The notes under the pieces: model-generated
Told to the model about the DNA's origin: nothing
Seen by the model: only the letters and a program-made list of their open reading frames with translations
The model's database searches: none
Translations under genes and position numbers: made by a program
Source of the DNA: Sphingomonas sp.
Lineage (GTDB): Bacteria; Pseudomonadota; Alphaproteobacteria; Sphingomonadales; Sphingomonadaceae
Assembly (NCBI RefSeq): GCF_024508665.1
Contig: NZ_JANINP010000003.1
Location: 124,001 to 188,000 of the forward strand
Direction of reading: 5' to 3'
Length of the DNA stretch: 64,000 bases
In this document: positions 56,197-64,000 of the stretch, in pieces
Layout of the letters: the number at the start of each line of letters is the position of its first letter
Numbering within the stretch: the first letter of the stretch is position 1

Positions 56197-57900
56197 TTAG
56201 ATCGGATGATCCTCCACTCGCGCCACCCCATCATTGACGCGGATGAGCGTGTCGCACAGCCGCAAGCTCGAATCGCGGTGCGCGACGATCAGGATCGTGG
56301 GGCGCGGATCGAGCGCGGCAAGGCGCGTCAGCAATTCGCCTTCGCTGGCCTGATCGATCGCATTGGTCGCCTCATCGAGGACCAGCAGGCGTGGCTTGCG
56401 CAACAAGGCGCGGGCGATGGCCAGGCGCTGGCGCTCGCCGCCCGACAGCAGCGCGCCGCGCTCGCCCACGACGCTGTCGACTCCTCTCGGCATGCGCGCG
56501 ACGATCGCGGTCGCGCCGACCATCTCGATCGCCGCGTGCATCAGGTCCTCGCTGATCGTCTCATCGCCCCAATCCAAGTTGCGGCGCACGCTGTCGTGGA
56601 ACAGGAAGCCGTCTTGCGGGACATAGGCGATCGCCCCGCCCCAGCCGCCGCCGAGCGCGCGTCCGCCGATGGTGATCCTGCCCTGTTGCGGTTCGAGTAG
56701 CCCGGTGATGATGTCGACCAACGTGGTCTTGCCACCCCCGCTCGCGCCAGTCAGCCCGGTGATCGATCCTTCGGCGATCGTCAGCGTCGCATCGCTCACG
56801 CCGCCGCCGCCGTGATGCCGATACGTGACGTGCGAGAGCTCGATCGGTCCGGCTGGCGGAACCTCCGCGCTGGTCTGAGCGAAGGCCCCGAAATGCCGCT
56901 CCGCATCGCGCACCGCTTCGAACGCCGGGACGCCATAGGCGACTTGCTGGATCGATTGCTGGATCGCCTGGGCCGGGCCCGCCATCCGGCCGAAGACCAG
57001 GACGACGATGATCAGCCGCGCCGGCGGCACGCCCAAGAGGTTGATGCCCGCGAGCACGACGCCGGCCAATGCCACCGCCGCTCCCAGGGTGAACCACAAG
57101 CGCGCCCGCGCCTGGTCGCGCTGGAACCCTAATTGCCGGCGCCGCGCGACCGATTGCGACGCCGCGAATTCGTCGACGAAACGATCGCGCATCTGTTGCG
57201 CGGCCGCGATCTTCAGTCCGCCCAGAAAGCTGCTGGCATTGCTCATCATGTTCTGACCCGCGCGCAAGGCCTGTTCGCCGCTGTTGCGATTGCGGGCCTG
57301 GCCGAGCGCGATCAGCATCGCACCGATCACCATCGCCACACCGGCCACCAGCGCCAGAACCGGGGCAAGCGCCGCGATCACGGCGAGCTGCACCAAAGTG
57401 GAAATCAAGGCGACCGTCATCTGGATCAATTGCTGAGCGGTGGTACCGATCCGGATCACGTCGATCCCGATCAACGTCGTCGTTCGCGAATGATCGAGCG
57501 CGGCGATTTCGCGCCACGGGGCCACCGCCAGCGCGCGCAGGATGCGCAGGCGCTGCGCATCGACGAACCGTGCCTGAAGCGACTGCATTGAAAGGTCGCG
57601 CGCATAGAGCACCATCCCGCGCACCACCATCATCGCCATGAACGCGATCATCATCCAAGCGATCAACTGGGACGTGCCGACAATACCCCATTTCTCGGCA
57701 TAATTCCGTACCCAGCCGGGGCCACCGCCGGTCGCCACGGTCAGGATCGGCACGAGCAGCAGCAGCCCGGCGCCTTCGACCGCGGCGCCGCCGAGCGCGA
57801 GGGCCAGGGCGATTGCCGTGTGCCGCGGGCTCATCGCCGCCAGGGCGCGCGTGATCGCCAGCATCATGCGCAATGTTCTTGTGGCGTCGCCCCCGGTCAC
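56197..57900 (-). CDS. ABC transporter, fused permease and ATPase
   Basis: A 567-residue half-transporter. The membrane domain (residues 20-330) has six helices; the ATPase part has Walker A LTGASGGGKTTLVD, the signature LLSGGERQRLAIARALL and Walker B RLLVLDEATNAIDQ, followed by IVAHRDSSLRL. It probably acts as a dimer and exports a lipid or peptide. GTG at 57900 begins it; ATG at 57867 is the alternative. Substrate unknown. Confidence 0.87.
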   Translation of the reverse strand: MTGGDATRTLRMMLAITRALAAMSPRHTAIALALALGGAAVEGAGLLLLVPILTVATGGGPGWVRNYAEKWGIVGTSQLIAWMMIAFMAMMVVRGMVLYARDLSMQSLQARFVDAQRLRILRALAVAPWREIAALDHSRTTTLIGIDVIRIGTTAQQLIQMTVALISTLVQLAVIAALAPVLALVAGVAMVIGAMLIALGQARNRNSGEQALRAGQNMMSNASSFLGGLKIAAAQQMRDRFVDEFAASQSVARRRQLGFQRDQARARLWFTLGAAVALAGVVLAGINLLGVPPARLIIVVLVFGRMAGPAQAIQQSIQQVAYGVPAFEAVRDAERHFGAFAQTSAEVPPAGPIELSHVTYRHHGGGGVSDATLTIAEGSITGLTGASGGGKTTLVDIITGLLEPQQGRITIGGRALGGGWGGAIAYVPQDGFLFHDSVRRNLDWGDETISEDLMHAAIEMVGATAIVARMPRGVDSVVGERGALLSGGERQRLAIARALLRKPRLLVLDEATNAIDQASEGELLTRLAALDPRPTILIVAHRDSSLRLCDTLIRVNDGVARVEDHPI

Positions 57901-57948
57901 TCCGCCTTGTTAAGGACGAAGCGCACCGCTGTCACCGCGTACCGTGTC

Positions 57949-58548
57949 TTAATCGACCAGCGCGAGTAGCCGCTCCGGATCAGCGCGTTCGGGTATTGGT
58001 CGTGCGAACGCGTCGCTGCCCAAAGTCGCGAGCAGGTCGACCAACCGCTCCTCGGCATGCGTGCCGATCGCGCTGCGATTGGTCGGATGATCGGGGGTCA
58101 GGCTGCCCAGATCGACGAAGCGACTTCCCCAGCTATCGGCCAGCGCCAGGACCTGTTCGACCGCAGGCGTGGGATCGCAGGCCACGATCGACGGAAAGGG
58201 CAGCTTGGTCGCCGGGCTTAGCCGGACATTGCGCGCGATTGCCGATTGGCCGAAGCCATAGCTGAGCGGTGACAACAGCACCGCGCCGCGGATGTTGCGG
58301 AGGTAGGAACGCGGTGAAAGCTGTGCCCACCAAGCCACCGCCAGACACGCCACGCCTTGCGCCAGGATGACGGCGGGCTCGGCGCGATTGGCCATCGCGG
58401 CATCGAGCTGCAAGGCCCAGCGCCCGCTATGGAAACGGGAAAGATCGAGTTCGACGCGCTGCAATCGTGCCGCGATCTGGGTATCGCCCTTGACCGAGAC
58501 GATGATCGGAACAGGCTTGTCGAACGACGTATCGAAGTCGCGATCCAT
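57949..58548 (-). CDS. RBBP9/YdeN-like hydrolase without catalytic Ser and His
   Basis: A 199-residue alpha/beta-hydrolase-like protein of the RBBP9 (YdeN) family. LPFPSIVACDPTPAVEQVLA and LADSWGSRFVDLG match the family, but where HSLGC is expected the sequence is AVILAQGVACLAV (no Ser nucleophile), and the region expected to carry G-H-I-N reads PDHPTNRSAIG. The open frame and ribosome site (GGGAGAGCTGTC before ATG) are intact. It is probably a pseudoenzyme. Confidence 0.72.
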   Translation of the reverse strand: MDRDFDTSFDKPVPIIVSVKGDTQIAARLQRVELDLSRFHSGRWALQLDAAMANRAEPAVILAQGVACLAVAWWAQLSPRSYLRNIRGAVLLSPLSYGFGQSAIARNVRLSPATKLPFPSIVACDPTPAVEQVLALADSWGSRFVDLGSLTPDHPTNRSAIGTHAEERLVDLLATLGSDAFARPIPERADPERLLALVD

Positions 58549-58665
58549 GACAGCTCTCCCAAGCGGGCGCGTCGCCTCTGTTCTTGCAAGCGCCTCCGAC
58601 TCGGCGGCGCCTGACTCAAAGCTATTCCGATCGATTTGATGTACAAACAGCTTGCGACGAATCGA

Positions 58666-58684
58666 GGTCCGGCAGAGCCGGACC
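58666..58684 (-). terminator. Hairpin after kdpD
   Basis: GGTCCGGC-AGA-GCCGGACC, an 8-bp stem 11 bases past the kdpD stop. No strong T-run follows. Confidence 0.5.
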
Positions 58685-58695
58685 GGAGGATTCGG

Positions 58696-61326
58696 TCACA
58701 CGGCGAAGGCGAGCGAGAATTCGGCCCCACCGTCGGGATGATTGCGCGCGCTGATGCCGACCTGCATCGCCTCGGCGAATCCCTTGGCGATGGCGAGGCC
58801 GAGGCCACTGCCCCCGCTGCGATCGCTCCCGCGCCCCTGCGCGAACGTATCGAACACGCGCTTTTCCGAGCCCGGCTCCAGCCCCGGGCCATGGTCGCGC
58901 ACCGACAGCAGCACGGTGTCGGGCGTCCTCTTGCCGATGATCGCGACGCGCCCGTCGCCACCATGGATCGCCGCATTGGCGAGCAGGTTGATCAGCACGT
59001 GATGGAGCAGGGTCGGGTCGGCCCGGACCAGCGGCAGGTCGACCGGAACCTGCAAGTCGATGTGCACGCCGCGCAACAAGTCCTTGAGATCGTGTACCGC
59101 GCTCGCCACCGCGTCGGTCAGGTCGATCGCCTCGGGCGAGATCGCCAGCGCACCCGTATCGAGCCGCACCATGTCGAGCAGATTGTCGAGGAAGCGCCGC
59201 AGCCGGGCGATGTCGGCGCGGGCCAACGGTACCGCCGCGGCGTCGGGATATTGCCGCGCCAATGCGTCGACCGAGGCGGCGACCGATGTCAGCGGCGTGC
59301 GCAGATCGTGCCCGATAGACGACAACAATGCCGCACGCAGACGATCGCGTTCGCGCAGTACCGATACGTCGCGCAGCTGGTCCTCGAGCTTCAGCCGCTC
59401 CTGCGCGAGCGCGGCCTGGCCGAGCAAGGTCGTCAGCAACACCGCGCGATCCGCACCCACCGGATTGCCGCCATCTTCCGCAAGCAACCCGACCACGCCG
59501 AGCACGCCAAGCGAGGTCTTGAGAGGCTGAAACTGCCAGTCCGCCGAAACCAGGGTCGCGGTACCGACCCCGGTCGCCTCGCCCCTGTTCCATGCCCAGT
59601 CGGCGGCGGCACGGTCGACCGTGCCGAGCTCGGGTATCGATCCCGGGGCCGAAGCGATGCATTCGAGTTCGCCGTCGCGTTGATCGAGCAGGATCACGGT
59701 CACGCCGAGCAGGCGGGCCGCTTCGCTGCAGATCGTCTGGCTGGTGCTCCGCCAGTCCGACGCGCGCGCCAGCGCCTGGCCGAACCCGGCGACCGCCGCA
59801 TTCTCCTGCGCGCTGCGCGCACCGATCGTCGCGCGTATCTTCAACCGGCCGGTCAGGTTCGCGGTAAAGGTCGCGATGCCGATCAGGACGAACATCGTCA
59901 GCAGGCTCTGCGGATCGGCGATGGTGAAGGTGTAAAGCGGCGGCAGGAAAAAGAAGTTATAAGCCAGTCCCGACAGGATCCCCGTCGCTACGCCCGGCCA
60001 CAGCCCGAGCCGCGCCGACGCGACGATCACGGGCAATAGGTAGATGAGGTCGATGCCGCCCGGTCCGATCCACGGCTCGACGGTCCGGGTCAGCACCGTT
60101 GTGAGCGCCACCAACAGCACCGGCACGAATGCATCGATCGCAAGGCTCCAGTCACCGCGCGGAACGCTGGTTCTGGTCTGCGCCGGTGCACCCCCGGCGG
60201 GAATGACGTGAACCGCCAGGCCCTCGCCCGTCGCCAGCATCGCGTCGACCACGGATCCGTGACGCAAGGCGAACCACCAGCTGCGGCTCGACTTGCCGAT
60301 CACCAATTGCGTGATCCGCGCCTCGGCGATCTGGTCGCGTAAGCCCGCGGTGACGCTCTCCGCGGGAATGGTCGCGATCGTCGCGCCCAGGCTCGAGGCG
60401 AGGCCCAGCATGTCGGCGACCTGACGCCGTTGCTCTTCGCCAAACCCGGCGGCGCGCGGCGTTTCGATGAACACCGCCTGCCATGGCGCTTTCAAGGCGT
60501 CGGCCAGGCGCTTGGCGGCACGCACCAATGTGTCCGCGCCCGGCAATTCGCTGACCGCGACGAGCACGCGCTCGCCGCCGGCAAAGGTGCCCGTCACGGC
60601 ATGAGTATCGAGATGCTCGGTCAGCGCCTGGTCGACGCTTTGCGCGGCGCGGCGCAGCGCCATTTCGCGCAGCGCCGACAGATTGGCCTTGGAAAAGAAG
60701 CGATCGAGCGCCCGGGTCGCTTCGGCAGGAATATAGACCTTGCCCGCCTTCAACCGCTCGATCAGTTCATCGGGCGGCAAGTCGACCACTTCGACCTCGG
60801 CGCCGTCGAACACGCTGTCGGGAACGGTTTCGCGGACACGCACGCGTGTGAAGCTGGCGACGACGTCGTTGAGGCTGTCGACATGCTGGACGTTGAGCGT
60901 GGTATAGACGTCGATCCCGGCGTCGAGCAGTTCCATCACGTCCTGCCAGCGCTTGGGGTGGCGGCTGCCGGGTGCATTGGTGTGGGCGAATTCGTCGACC
61001 AGAACGAGCCGCGGGCGACGCTCCAGCACCGCGTCCAGGTCCATTTCTTCGAGCCGGTGCCCCTGATAGTCGATCGAACGGCGCGCGATGACCTCGAGCG
61101 GTTCGACCAGCGCCTGAGTCTCGGCGCGACCGTGTGTTTCGACCACCGCGACCACGACGTCGGTTCCGGCGCGCTGCCGCTCGGCGCCTTGGCGCAGCAT
61201 CTCGAACGTCTTGCCGACTCCCGGCGCGGCGCCGAGGAAGATCTTAAGCCGCCCGCGCTCCTCGGCTTTCGCCGCACGCAGCAGCGCGTCCGGTGAAGGG
61301 CGGTTATCGTCGAGCAACTGTGCCAA
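58696..61326 (-). CDS. kdpD: Sensor histidine kinase KdpD
   Basis: An 876-residue potassium-sensing kinase. N-terminal KdpD domain with Walker A GAAPGVGKTFEML and VDEFAHTNAPGSRHPKRWQD, a universal-stress-like domain, four membrane helices at about 395-500, a GAF-like region, phosphoacceptor His673 in SSIGHDLRTPLTS, and an ATPase domain (DHGPGLEPG, GSGLGLAIAKG). It would phosphorylate KdpE to switch on kdpFABC. The kdp genes face it, and no kdpE follows downstream on this strand. Confidence 0.94.
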   Translation of the reverse strand: MAQLLDDNRPSPDALLRAAKAEERGRLKIFLGAAPGVGKTFEMLRQGAERQRAGTDVVVAVVETHGRAETQALVEPLEVIARRSIDYQGHRLEEMDLDAVLERRPRLVLVDEFAHTNAPGSRHPKRWQDVMELLDAGIDVYTTLNVQHVDSLNDVVASFTRVRVRETVPDSVFDGAEVEVVDLPPDELIERLKAGKVYIPAEATRALDRFFSKANLSALREMALRRAAQSVDQALTEHLDTHAVTGTFAGGERVLVAVSELPGADTLVRAAKRLADALKAPWQAVFIETPRAAGFGEEQRRQVADMLGLASSLGATIATIPAESVTAGLRDQIAEARITQLVIGKSSRSWWFALRHGSVVDAMLATGEGLAVHVIPAGGAPAQTRTSVPRGDWSLAIDAFVPVLLVALTTVLTRTVEPWIGPGGIDLIYLLPVIVASARLGLWPGVATGILSGLAYNFFFLPPLYTFTIADPQSLLTMFVLIGIATFTANLTGRLKIRATIGARSAQENAAVAGFGQALARASDWRSTSQTICSEAARLLGVTVILLDQRDGELECIASAPGSIPELGTVDRAAADWAWNRGEATGVGTATLVSADWQFQPLKTSLGVLGVVGLLAEDGGNPVGADRAVLLTTLLGQAALAQERLKLEDQLRDVSVLRERDRLRAALLSSIGHDLRTPLTSVAASVDALARQYPDAAAVPLARADIARLRRFLDNLLDMVRLDTGALAISPEAIDLTDAVASAVHDLKDLLRGVHIDLQVPVDLPLVRADPTLLHHVLINLLANAAIHGGDGRVAIIGKRTPDTVLLSVRDHGPGLEPGSEKRVFDTFAQGRGSDRSGGSGLGLAIAKGFAEAMQVGISARNHPDGGAEFSLAFAV

Positions 61327-61400
61327 ACTCCCGTGTAGCGGCGAAATCAGGCGCAGGGGATCGGCACGAACTGCGGATAAGGCAAGTCTCGACGGTGCGA

Positions 61401-61454
61401 TTCTAATGGCTTCTTAATGCCGCCGGGCCGCTTTCGCCCTCGCACCTTAATGCC
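61401..61454 (+). promoter_or_regulatory. Direct repeats in the kdp promoter region
   Basis: TTCTAATGGC (61401), TTCTTAATGCC (61411) and ACCTTAATGCC (61444) are imperfect direct repeats; the two CTTAATGCC cores are 33 bases apart, about three helix turns. They lie 43-96 bases before the first small gene and could bind KdpE. Confidence 0.4.
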
Positions 61455-61496
61455 ATCCCCTCCTATCTCGCCGGCCGATCCAACAGGAGGCCGATC

Positions 61497-61580
61497 ATGC
61501 CCGACATCACCTGGCTCGCCGTGCTCGGCGGGCTGTTCCTGGCGACACTCGCCTTCGTGCGGCTGTGCGACGAGGCCTGA
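61497..61580 (+). CDS. 27-residue membrane peptide preceding kdpF
   Basis: A very short gene with AACAGGAGG seven bases before ATG. It encodes a hydrophobic helix (TWLAVLGGLFLATLAFV) with a Cys near the end (RLCDEA). kdpF starts two bases after its stop. Similar tiny genes may precede kdpF in sphingomonads. Function unknown. Confidence 0.6.
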   Translation: MPDITWLAVLGGLFLATLAFVRLCDEA

Positions 61581-61581
61581 G

Positions 61582-61671
61582 ATGAATCTGCACCTCGCGC
61601 TCGCCGGGCTGACCGCATTCGGCCTGCTCATCTACCTCGTCGCCGTCCTCGTGCGGCCCGAACGGTTCTGA
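61582..61671 (+). CDS. kdpF: Potassium-transporting ATPase subunit KdpF
   Basis: A 29-residue single-helix subunit that stabilises the KdpFABC complex. The C-terminal RPERF after a hydrophobic helix ([15 protein letters not shown]) is the family signature. It is 10 bases before kdpA. Confidence 0.88.
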   Translation: MNLHLALAGLTAFGLLIYLVAVLVRPERF

Positions 61672-61681
61672 GGATATCGCC

Positions 61682-63415
61682 ATGACACTCCAGGGATGGG
61701 CGCTGATCGCGCTCTTCGTCGCCATCCTGGCGGCACTGGCCAAGCCGATCGGGCTCTGGCTGTTCGCGCTCTACGAAGGACGTCGCACGCCGCTGCACGC
61801 CGTACTCGGCCCGGTCGAGCGCGGCTTCTACCGACTGTCGGGAATCGATCCGGATACCGACCAGAGCTGGCGCCGTTATGCGGTCCACATGCTGGTGTTC
61901 CAGCTGATCACGGTGCTGCTCACCTATCTGATCCTGCGCGCGCAGGGTTTCCTGCCGTTCAACCAGGGCAAGCTGCCCGGGGTGGGCGCGGATGGCTCGA
62001 TGAACACCGCCATCGCCTTCGTCACCAACACCAACTGGCAATGGTATGTCGGGGAATCCACCATGTCGAACCTCAGCCAGATGATGGCGTTGACGATCCA
62101 CAACTTCCTCAGCGCGGCGACCGGCATCGCCATCGCCTTCGCGCTGTTCCGCGGGTTCGCCCGGCGCCCTTCCCCCAATGCGGCGCCGGGCGGCACCGCA
62201 TCGCCGGGGATCGGCAATTTCTGGGCCGATATCACGCGCATCACGCTCTATCTGCTGCTGCCGATCAGCGTCGTCTATGCGCTCTATCTGCTGCTGAGCG
62301 GCGTTCCGCAGACCTTTGCCATGTCGGTCGACGCGACCACATTGGAAGGCGTCAAGCAGATCATCTCGCTCGGTCCGGTCGCCAGCCAGGAAGCGATCAA
62401 GATGCTCGGCACCAATGGTGGCGGCTTCTTCAACGCCAATTCGGCGCATCCGTTCGAGAACCCCTCGGCAGTGACCAACCTAGTCCAGATGTTGTCGGTC
62501 TTCTCGATCGGCGTCGGCCTGACCTATACGTTCGGCAAGGCGGTCGGCGACACGCGCCAGGGCTGGGCGATCCTGGGGGCGATGACCATCCTGTTCCTGG
62601 CGGGTGTCACCGTCGCCTATTCGCAGGAAGCCGCCGGCAACCCGATCCTTCACCATCTCGGCGTCGCGGGCGCCAATATGGAAGGCAAGGAAGTCCGCTT
62701 CGGCACTGCCGCCAGCGCCTTGTTCGCCGCGGTCACCACTGCCGCTTCGTGCGGCGCGGTCAACGCGATGCACGACAGCATGACAGCGCTCGGCGGGCTG
62801 ATCCCGCTGTTCAACATGCAGCTCGGAGAGATCGTCATCGGCGGGGTCGGCGCCGGCATGTACGGGTTCCTGCTGTTCGCCATCCTGGCGGTGTTCGTCG
62901 CCGGGCTGATGGTCGGCCGCACGCCCGAATATGTCGGCAAGAAGATCGAGGCGCGCGAGGTCAAGCTCGCCGTGCTGGCGATCGCTGTGCTGCCGCTGTC
63001 GATCCTGGGCTTCACGGCATTGTCCGCGGTGATGCCCGATGGTCTCGCCGGGCCGCTCAACAAGGGCCCCCACGGCTTTACCGAGATACTCTACGCGTTC
63101 AGCTCGGCGACCGCGAACAACGGTTCCGCCTTTGCCGGCCTCAGCGCGGGGACCCCCTGGTATAACGGCCTGCTGGCGGTGGCGATGTGGATCGGCCGAT
63201 TCTTCATGATCGTCCCGGTGCTGGCCATTGCCGGCAGCCTGGCGGCCAAGAAGTACACGCCGGCCAGTGCGGGGTCGTTTCCGACCACCGGCGGCTTGTG
63301 GATCGGTCTGCTGGTGGGGATCATCCTGATCCTGGGCGGCCTCACCTTCCTGCCGAGCCTCGCGCTCGGGCCGATCGCCGATCATCTCGCGATGATCCAC
63401 GGCCAGCTCTTCTGA
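61682..63415 (+). CDS. kdpA: Potassium-transporting ATPase subunit KdpA
   Basis: A 577-residue membrane subunit that selects potassium, with four repeats like a potassium channel. Filter-type motifs include [53 protein letters not shown] and [16 protein letters not shown]. Length is normal. It works with KdpB, the P-type ATPase that follows; a palindromic repeat of about 150 bases lies in the 178-base gap between them. Confidence 0.95.
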   Translation: MTLQGWALIALFVAILAALAKPIGLWLFALYEGRRTPLHAVLGPVERGFYRLSGIDPDTDQSWRRYAVHMLVFQLITVLLTYLILRAQGFLPFNQGKLPGVGADGSMNTAIAFVTNTNWQWYVGESTMSNLSQMMALTIHNFLSAATGIAIAFALFRGFARRPSPNAAPGGTASPGIGNFWADITRITLYLLLPISVVYALYLLLSGVPQTFAMSVDATTLEGVKQIISLGPVASQEAIKMLGTNGGGFFNANSAHPFENPSAVTNLVQMLSVFSIGVGLTYTFGKAVGDTRQGWAILGAMTILFLAGVTVAYSQEAAGNPILHHLGVAGANMEGKEVRFGTAASALFAAVTTAASCGAVNAMHDSMTALGGLIPLFNMQLGEIVIGGVGAGMYGFLLFAILAVFVAGLMVGRTPEYVGKKIEAREVKLAVLAIAVLPLSILGFTALSAVMPDGLAGPLNKGPHGFTEILYAFSSATANNGSAFAGLSAGTPWYNGLLAVAMWIGRFFMIVPVLAIAGSLAAKKYTPASAGSFPTTGGLWIGLLVGIILILGGLTFLPSLALGPIADHLAMIHGQLF

Positions 63416-63430
63416 TGGTCTGGCGCGAAA

Positions 63431-63581
63431 CACTGCCCCTCTCCCGTTGGGAGAGGGGAGGAGCCGCGAAGCGGCGGGCGGGTGAGGGTGTCCCCTCCGC
63501 GCCGCGCCCCTCGTCACCCTCACCTTCCCACTCGGCTGCGCCGAGCGGGCCCCTCCCTCTCCCAATGGGAGAGGGGACACA
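63431..63581. repeat. Palindromic element between kdpA and kdpB
   Basis: CCCCTCTCCCGTTGGGAGAG and CCCTCTCCCAATGGGAGAGG at the ends; the CCCACTCGGCTGCGCCGAGC hairpin inside is also in 35716-35898. It fills most of the gap within the kdp operon. Confidence 0.85.
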
Positions 63582-63593
63582 GCGAGACGTCCA

Positions 63594-64000
63594 ATGACAA
63601 CCGCATCCTCCATGTTCTCGGCGAAGCTGGTCGTTCCGGCGATCGGCGACTCGTTCAAGAAGCTCGATCCGCGTCAGCTGATCAAGAATCCGGTGCTGTT
63701 CACCACCGCGGTGATCGCGCTGCTGCTGACCATCCTTCTCGCGCTTGGCGGTGAGAAGCTGCCCATCGGTTTCCAGCTTCAGCTGATCATCTGGCTGTGG
63801 CTGACGGTGCTGTTCGGCACGTTCGCCGAGGCGCTCGCCGAAGGGCGGGGGCGCGCCCAGGCTGCGAGTTTGCGCGCCACCAAGTCCGAGCTCCAAGCGA
63901 AGCGGCTAACCGGGGTCGGCGACACCTGGGGCAAAGTCGAAGCCTGGCGGTTGCAGAAGGGAGAAATGGTGCTGGTGGAGACCGGCGACCTGATCCCCGC
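63594..64000 (+). CDS. kdpB: Potassium-transporting ATPase subunit KdpB (partial)
   Basis: The first 135 residues of the P-type ATPase KdpB, cut by the window edge. It starts MTTASSMFSAKLVVPAIGDS and includes FKKLDPRQLIKNPVLFTTAV, the helix LIIWLWLTVLFGTFAEALAE with its GRGRAQAASLRATK, and VEAWRLQKGEMVLVETGDLIP. The catalytic DKTGT lies beyond the window. No strong ribosome-binding site is seen; the palindromic element ends 12 bases before ATG. Confidence 0.93.
   Translation, partial: MTTASSMFSAKLVVPAIGDSFKKLDPRQLIKNPVLFTTAVIALLLTILLALGGEKLPIGFQLQLIIWLWLTVLFGTFAEALAEGRGRAQAASLRATKSELQAKRLTGVGDTWGKVEAWRLQKGEMVLVETGDLIP

Overview
The window is GC-rich, densely coded and typical of an aerobic alphaproteobacterium of the Sphingomonadaceae, most likely Sphingomonas. 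Supporting features are the cobST cobaltochelatase pair, a split cobalamin-dependent methionine synthase, an alkaline phosphatase of the Sphingomonas SPAP type, an ATP-grasp/alpha-E/transglutaminase cluster, NodT-type efflux lipoprotein, many GTG starts and overlapping stop/start junctions. I see no rRNA, tRNA, CRISPR array, transposase or prophage. It reads as ordinary chromosome.

Layout. 1-3.8 kb: Fur-type iron uptake operon on the minus strand (TonB receptor, Sel1 protein, PiuC-like hydroxylase cut by the window edge). 3.8-7.0 kb: ribbon-helix-helix protein and cobS-cobT. 7.4-12.4 kb: an HxlR regulator with a SRPBCC protein facing a seven-gene operon of VOC/glyoxalase, DoxX, DUF1428 and RibD-like reductase genes. 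12.5-13.7 kb: PMT-type glycosyltransferase. 13.9-20.7 kb: LysR regulator divergent from a three-gene RND efflux operon. 20.9-23.7 kb: recO-leuB-GT2/GtrA. 23.9-25.4 kb: periplasmic protein and bpt (N-end-rule leucyltransferase). 25.5-28.8 kb: ATP-grasp, alpha-E and a transglutaminase-like protein lacking its cysteine. 29-32.3 kb: small conserved protein, B3 metallo-beta-lactamase, DsbD. 32.4-35.5 kb: alkaline phosphatase, VOC protein, beta-helix protein. 35.9-41.7 kb: methionine regulon (ArsR-methyltransferase regulator, metF, metH in two genes). 41.8-46.5 kb: two lipoproteins, aldo/keto reductase, PP2C phosphatase, arylsulfatase. 46.7-51.4 kb: isocitrate lyase, lipocalin-like protein, LysR regulator, ScfR/RamB-type regulator. 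51.9-58.5 kb: periplasmic proteins, 3-hydroxybutyrate dehydrogenase, patatin, zinc metallopeptidase, ABC exporter, a degenerate RBBP9-like hydrolase. 58.7 kb to the end: kdpD facing kdpFAB.

How the genes work together. Methionine/SAM cycling (regulator, metF, both metH parts) depends on cobalamin, which cobST would help metallate if the rest of the pathway exists elsewhere. Glyoxylate shunt (aceA) and 3-hydroxybutyrate oxidation both handle two- to four-carbon acids, and a ScfR/RamB-type regulator lies nearby. The kdp genes give potassium scavenging.

The most unusual layer is non-coding. More than a dozen G/C-rich palindromic elements fill the intergenic gaps, some inside operons (metH, kdpA-kdpB). 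Two related copies show compensatory base changes in their internal hairpins. Other points: a perfect 20-bp palindrome in front of the methionine regulator, a repeated TGTAM-N6-TTACA motif at aceA, an orphan intrinsic terminator suggesting a small RNA near 51.6 kb, two apparent pseudoenzymes, and a sulfatase with a non-canonical formylglycine motif.
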